In this document: piece after piece, positions 59,037 through 64,000 of the stretch
How the letters are laid out: the number at the start of each line of letters is the position of its first letter
How positions within the stretch are numbered: position 1 is the first letter of the stretch
DNA from: Heterocephalus glaber
Lineage: Eukaryota > Chordata > Mammalia > Rodentia > Bathyergidae
NCBI RefSeq assembly: GCF_000247695.1
Contig: NW_004624742.1
Location: 7,740,225-7,804,224, forward strand
Direction: 5' to 3'
DNA length: 64,000 nt
Program-made: the position numbers and the translations under genes
The notes under the pieces: generated by a model
The model's input: the letters and a program-made list of their open reading frames with translations, nothing else
Databases searched by the model: none
Told to the model about the DNA's origin: nothing

Positions 59037-59116
59037 CTTTTTTTGGTACCAGGGATAAAACTCAGGACCTTGTGCTTGCAAGGCAGGCACAGTGCTACTG
59101 AGCTAAATCCCTAGCC
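59037..59116 (-). repeat. ID SINE with a perfect target-site duplication
   Basis: CTCCAGATTCATCT occurs at 59023-59036 and 59117-59130. The body runs GGTACCAGGGATAAAACTCA to CTACTGAGCTAAATCCCTAG. Confidence 0.95.
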
Positions 59117-59287
59117 CTCCAGATTCATCTTTGAGGGCTGAAATTTGTTCATTTTACCACTGGATCCCTTAAAATCTTCCAGTGTCTTCCATCACAATAA
59201 CATCAAATGCACACTTCCTGCCATCGTCCATAAGGCCCCACATGATCTAGTGTACTTCTTCGATTTTACACCTTTCATTCCAGCACT

Positions 59288-59687
59288 GATGTGTTGCGGC
59301 TTAGATAAGTGTGCTCCAAAACCTATGCATTGAATGCCTGGTCCCCAGCCTTTGTGCTAGTGGCAAGCAGAGGAAACTTTAGAAGTGAGGCCTAGTGGGA
59401 GGTCACTGGGGTGTGCCTTTGAAGGAGGTAGAGAGACCCCCGCTCCCTCCTCTTCCTCTGTCACTTCCGAGCTGCCAGATGAGAGCATCTTGCTCATCCA
59501 CATACTTCCTGCCATGAAATATCACCTAATCTCAGGCCCAAAAGGAATGGGACCAACTAAGCATGAACTCTGAAGACTCCAAAACTGTGAGCCAAGATCA
59601 TTCTTTCAAGTTGATTATCTCATGTGTTTTGTTACAGTCATAGAAAGTTGACTAATTTTGCTATATCCTCCTCCTGGAAGTCTTTTT
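59288..59687 (+). repeat. Degenerate MaLR-type solo LTR
   Basis: ATGTGTTGCGGCTTAGATAA, AGTGGGAGGTCACTGGGGTG, TGAGCCAAGATCATTCTTTC and TCATAGAAAGTTGACTAATT. Confidence 0.65.
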
Positions 59688-60434
59688 TTAAACGTTAATT
59701 TTATTGGTACATTTTCTCCATTTTTCCTAATTTTTCCTTTCCCTTCTTTCCTTTCCCCTGCCCCTCCCAATTCCCCTATCCCTTTGGGCCTTTTCTTCCT
59801 GTTTCGCATTATCGATTATTCATCCTAATCATTGGTGCACTTTAGGTATACAATATAATGACATTCATCATTGGAAATTTGCACCTTTACATAAACTCTC
59901 TTGGTTCTTATTTTTTCCCCTTCCCCTGCCCTCCCTTCAACCCCTCCATCCCTCCCTATTTACAAAGACTTTGTTTCCATTTTTCCATTTTCTCATATTA
60001 ATTCCATTCCCTTCTTTCCTTTCCCCTACCCCTCTCACTTCCCCTTCCCCTTTGCCCCTTTTCTTCCTATTTCTCGTTATCTATTATACCTTTTAATCCT
60101 TAATTTACACTTTCAGTTTCTCACACTAGAGAAACTATTCAGTATTTACACGTGTGTCCTGTTTATTTCACTTAAGAGGATCGCCTCAATGTGCATCCAT
60201 TTAGCTATAACTGTCTCTAATTTCTCTTTTTTATGGCTAAGTAGTACTCCATTTTATAAAAAAACCACATTTTCTTTATCCAGTCTCCAGTTGATGGGAA
60301 ATTGGGCTGCTTCCAAGTTTTAGCTATTACAAACTGTGCTGCTATGAACAAGGGTGCTCATATATCACTGTGGTATGATTCTTTTAATTCTCTGGCGAAG
60401 ATACCCAGCAAGGGAATAGCTGGGTCAAATGGGA
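59688..60434 (-). repeat. 5'-truncated L1 with target-site duplication
   Basis: The complement of the L1 3' end: TTTATTGGTACATTTTCTCC, AAGAGGATCGCCTCAATGTG and TACCCAGCAAGGGAATAGCT. It is flanked by TGGAAGTCTTTT on both sides. Its 3'UTR purine block appears twice. Confidence 0.93.
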
Positions 60435-60489
60435 TGGAAGTCTTTTCTCTAGCTTCGTTTTCATTATCCTTTCTGCCCAACATGTGGTC

Positions 60490-60640
60490 CATGTGGTCCA
60501 TGGACAAAGCAACATTAGCATCATCTGGGTCCTTATTAGAAACTCAGAATCTCAGGCCAGAACCTTCACCTGCTGAATCATAATGTACATTGGGTCATTG
60601 ATATGCAAATGTTAAGTCTCAATGCAATGGCCACCTCCTC
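60490..60640 (+). mobile_element. Old hAT-Charlie-like DNA transposon fragment
   Basis: AGCAACATTAGCATCATCTG, TTAGAAACTCAGAATCTCAG, CTGCTGAATCATAATGTACA and TGATATGCAAATGTTAAGTC. Confidence 0.6.
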
Positions 60641-61292
60641 AGAAAGGCTTAGCTGACCCTAAACTAAATTAGCTTCCCACACCATTCTCTTTTACACCAT
60701 TTATTTGATTCTTCTAATGGCAATTAACTTTAGACAAAATATCTTATTTACTAATTCACATAGCTACTGATTTTTTCTCCATTACAGTGTAAGCTCCATG
60801 AAAGATCATGTTTCTGTTGTCCACTACTTTTCACCACCTAACCCGTCTTGTCAATAAATACATGATGATGAATGAATATTCCAGTACATATTTAATCTTA
60901 ATGATCAAAGAGAGGTTAGAATAAAACAAGTTTTTGATTTCTGCTTAACCTGGCTTTTTCTAACCAAATTATCAGCCAGAAACATTGTTAGTCATATTAG
61001 TAGTTGTCTTGGCAAAAATCACTTGCTGTATCCTAATCATGTTTTAGGAAAAGGAAAGAAAGAAGCTAGCTTCAGAATATGAGATAGTAATAAATGGCAC
61101 TGCAAATATGACACTACATAGGCAAGTAAAATAAGATCACAGGAGGCTCCCAAACATGGAGTGAATCATGCTAGCTTGTCACCTTCTACAGTCTATACAG
61201 CACTGAAGACTGAAGGTTTACATTTCCTACTGTATTCCATTAAATATATCATCTAAGAAAGAAAAATATGTTAATTACACCCAATTAAAGAA
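60641..61292. other. Intergenic, nothing recognised
   Basis: No exon or clear repeat. Confidence 0.45.
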
Positions 61293-61548
61293 AACTACTA
61301 TGTGGTAGTACACACCTGCAATCCTAGCTACTAGGGAGGCTGAGGCAGTAGGATCTCAACTTTGAGGCCAGTCTGGACAACTCAGTGGGGTCCTATCCCA
61401 AAAAAGGATGAAGTGGGGCCAGGGATTTAGCTCAGTGGTTCCGCTGCCTGCCTCACAAGCACAAGGTGTGGAGTTCGATCCCCGGTACCAAAAAAAAAAA
61501 AGGATGAAGTCCAGTGCAAAGGCCCTAGGCTCAATCCCTAATACCATT
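61293..61548 (+). repeat. B1-ID composite SINE split by a young ID
   Basis: The left part is 61293-61414 (CACACCTGCAATCCTAGCTA, GGGAGGCTGAGGCAGTAGGA). The right part is 61511-61548 (AGGCTCAATCCCTAATACC). Confidence 0.88.
61415..61495 (+). repeat. Young ID SINE with a perfect 15-bp target-site duplication
   Basis: AAAAAAGGATGAAGT occurs at 61400-61414 and 61496-61510. The Pol III A box (TAGCTCAGTGG) and B box (GTTCGATCC) are both intact. Confidence 0.97.
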
Positions 61549-61561
61549 CTTAAAAGGGTAG

Positions 61562-61645
61562 GGGTTGAAAATGTAGCTCAGTGGTGGAGTACTTGCCTAG
61601 CATGTGCAGGGTCTTGGGTTCAATCCCCAGTACTACCAAGAAAGA
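61562..61645 (+). repeat. ID SINE, older type
   Basis: GTTGAAAATGTAGCTCAGTG, CTTGCCTAGCATGTGCAGGG and TTCAATCCCCAGTACTACC. Confidence 0.9.
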
Positions 61646-62120
61646 AGGGAGGGGATTAAGGGAGGAGGAACAAAGAAAGAAAGAAAATGAAAATCACATG
61701 ACATCTTACTTTCCTGTCATCACCTAGCCAGCGAGAGAGCATTGGTAGAATGTGCATCTACTAATTGGTCAAGTACAGACAGCTGAATTAGATTTGTAGA
61801 ACATTTCCATTGTTCTGGTAAGAACAAAACTCATATGTATGTTTGAGCTAGGAAATTTTAAAAGGTATAGCTTCATTAACTCTCCTTACAAGTCTAGGCT
61901 CTTATATTTGCATTTAAAATGGACCTAGTGCAATATAAAGGTGGATAAAATCTATGCTAATACATTAAAATTTTAATTTTGCTTTATTTAGAATGACAAT
62001 GACATCAAGTAAGAAATAAAAAATTTTTTTGACAGTTCAAAAAAATAAAACTTCATATTTTGGAAAACGGCTTCATTACCTCTAACTTGCTTATAGCTAG
62101 TCAGTAATCTGTCTCAAAGG
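61646..62120. other. Intergenic, nothing recognised
   Basis: AT-rich unique sequence. Confidence 0.45.
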
Positions 62121-62122
62121 GA

Positions 62123-62328
62123 TTTTTGTTTTTGTTTTAGTTCTGCAGATTGAACCCTTGGGAACTTCGAGCTGAGCTACATCCTCAGACTTTTTAAAAA
62201 TGTGTTTAAATTTTGATACAAGGTCTCTCTGACTCACTTAGTCGCCTAGGCCTGGCTTAATTTTGCTATTCTTCTGCCTCAGCTTCCCAGAGTGCTGAGA
62301 TAGGACTGTAGGTGCCTCCAATGCAGCC
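62123..62328 (-). repeat. B1-ID composite SINE
   Basis: An ID half (TTCTGCAGATTGAACCCTTG, GAGCTGAGCTACATCCTCAG), then a B1 half (CAAGGTCTCTCTGACTCACT, GCCTCAGCTTCCCAGAGTGC). Confidence 0.85.
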
Positions 62329-62454
62329 CTGAGAGGGCTTTTCTTAAAGAGGCCCAATCTTCTCCACATCAAAATCATCAAAGCACGTATCAAATGTGCT
62401 CAGTGCAGCACTTTCTCCTGTAAGATCATTTCCCTTTAATAGTAATACTGGCTC

Positions 62455-63390
62455 AGACCTCCCAAATTTAAAGACCGAATCCAAAAATGAGCATCTGAAA
62501 TGAACAGACATTTCTCAGACAAGGAAACAGAAATGGCAAATAAACATATGAAAAAATGTTCAACATCACTGGTCATTTGAGAGATGCAAATGAAAACAAT
62601 GCTGAGATTCCACCTCACACCAGAAAGAATGGCTGCTATCATGAAATCAACCAATAACAAATGCTGGCGGGGGCTGTGGGGAAAGAGGAACACTGCTCCA
62701 CTGCTGGTGGGAGTGTAGACTGGTGCAACCACTGTGGAAATCAGTATGGAGATACTTCGAAGAACTAGGACTGGAAGTTCCATTTGACCCAGCTATTCCC
62801 CTGCTGGGTATCTTCCCCAAAGAATTAAAAGAATCATACCACAGTGATATATGTGCACCCATGTTCATAGTAGCACAGTTTGTAATAGCTAAAACTTGGA
62901 AGCAGCCCAACTGCCCATCAACTGGAGACTGGATAAAGAAAATGTGGTTTTTTTTATAAAATGGAGTACTACTTAGCCATAAAAAATGAGAAATTAGAGA
63001 CAGTTATGGCTAAATGGATGCACATTGAGGCGATCCTCTTAAGTGAAATAAATAGGACACACATGTAAATACCAAATAGTTTCTCTAGTGTGAGAGACTG
63101 ACAGTGTAAATAAGGACTAAAAGGTATAATAGATAATGTGAAATAGGAAGAAAAGAGGCAAAGGGGAAGGGGAAGTGGGAGGGGTAGGGGAAAGGAAAGA
63201 AGGGAATGGAATTAATATGAGAAAATGAAAAAAAGGAAACAAAGTCTTTGTAAATAGGGAGGGATGGAGGGGTTGAAGGGAGGGCAGGGGAATGGGGAAA
63301 AAATAAGAACCAAGAGAGTATGTAAAAGTGCATATCTCCAATGATGAATGTCATTATATTGTACACCTAAAATGTACCAATAAAAAGATG
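62455..63390 (+). repeat. 5'-truncated L1 (ORF2 end plus full 3'UTR)
   Basis: GAACAGACATTTCTCAGACA, CTGGTGGGAGTGTAGACTGG, CCCCTGCTGGGTATCTTCCC, GTACTACTTAGCCATAAAAA, a purine-rich 3'UTR and the end AATGTACCAATAAAAAGATG. The ORF2 tail is still readable in places ([12 protein letters not shown]). Confidence 0.95.
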
Positions 63391-64000
63391 TACAAAAAAA
63401 TGTATTCCAGAAAACAGAATCACATAAAAATTCAGGATATTTAAAAATTCTATTCAATGAGAATCTGCTTCACAATCAATGTGAAAAAAAAGTTAATACT
63501 GGCTTATTAACTAAACCTTCCCAGGTGTGGAGCAGCAGCACCAAGCTTGAATAGAGATTGTTCTTCCTGGGTACAGACTAGAAAGAGTCAAGTTAGATCT
63601 GTGGTTTCAAACTTTAACTTTACACAAACAGTTCAGTGGCTCAGGGGTAAGGTCTATAAAGAAAAGGCTTCACACCTTTATTTATTAGTGTCCTGATTGA
63701 TGGCTTTGGATCATTAAGACCTTCAGGTTGGGCCTCCCTAGGGAAATACCTGAGAATAAATGCTTCCTTTTCCTCTGGCTGCTGGGGCAAAGCCAGGTGG
63801 CTAAATGGAACTACTTACCCATTTTAAGGGACACAGAAGAGATTGAGGAGACATTTCCCCCAGACAGGCATGCTGCCTGTATAGGACCAGAGCGACTCCA
63901 TTCCACTAAGATCAGCTATTCTTCCCCTAGTCTCCCTTATACTCATAAATTAATGGTCAAAATGTGCTTACTCTAGGTCAATAGATAAAATCTGGGCACG
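63391..64000. other. Intergenic, right edge
   Basis: No exon recognised. 63,620-63,800 might be an old LTR piece but cannot be assigned. Confidence 0.4.

Noticed and set aside
59901..60583. Proline/phenylalanine-rich frames around 59.9-60.6 kb and 63.1-63.4 kb
   Set aside because: They are reverse translations of the purine-rich L1 3'UTR and ORF2 tail.
61415..61495. tRNA gene suggested by A-box and B-box motifs in ID elements
   Set aside because: These are tRNA-derived SINEs: they lack a tRNA fold and anticodon arm, end in A tails and carry target-site duplications.
1..64000. CRISPR arrays, operons, phage or toxin-antitoxin systems
   Set aside because: The DNA is mammalian. The regularly spaced repeats here are microsatellites and SINEs, with no spacer structure.

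Overview
This window is vertebrate nuclear DNA, almost certainly from a rodent. It shows spliced exons with GT-AG borders, one CpG-island promoter, and dense interspersed repeats: tRNA-derived ID-type SINEs, 7SL-derived B1 SINEs, composite B1+ID dimers, L1 fragments, ERVL/MaLR LTRs, and old mammalian MIR, hAT and Tigger-type remnants. The abundance of B1-ID dimers together with ID monomers that end in the CTGGTACC-A(n) form argues against mouse or rat. It points to a squirrel-, dormouse- or beaver-like lineage; beaver is my best guess, but that is inference.

Gene part (about 1-20,300). The only protein-coding gene I can support is the 5' half of ZNF326, on the minus strand. Six coding exons were rebuilt from the sequence: 19783-19798, 17424-17468, 9385-9420, 9179-9290, 6669-7074 and 4146-4344. 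They join in one open frame of 271 codons plus one base. They encode the Gly/Tyr/Ser/Arg-rich N-terminal part and the nuclear-localisation region. The exons for the AKAP95-type zinc fingers and the acidic tail must lie left of position 1. The promoter is a TATA-less CpG island (about 19,430-20,180) with GC boxes and a CCAAT box. A perfect 5' splice site 0.5 kb away on the other strand hints at a divergent noncoding transcript.

Intergenic part (about 20,300-64,000). This is gene-poor, repeat-rich DNA upstream of ZNF326. In human the upstream neighbour is LRRC8D; none of it is visible here. Landmarks are tandem MIRs (25.1-25.6 kb), an unassigned 185-bp repeat present twice (30.2 and 32.2 kb), a cluster of ID insertions with clean target-site duplications (30.8-34.8 kb), a complete but degenerate MaLR element with both LTRs (47-49.1 kb), a broken ERVL-like element with several nested insertions (50.4-53.2 kb), and two 5'-truncated copies of one L1 subfamily in inverted orientation (59.7-60.4 and 62.5-63.4 kb).

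I see no CRISPR array, operon, phage or defence system, and no previously undescribed protein system. The most interesting points are structural: the exon 3/4 duplication inside ZNF326, a 98-bp tandem duplication next to the exon 2 acceptor, a GC-rich 591-bp segment placed bluntly into an old L1, and the unexplained 185-bp repeat pair.
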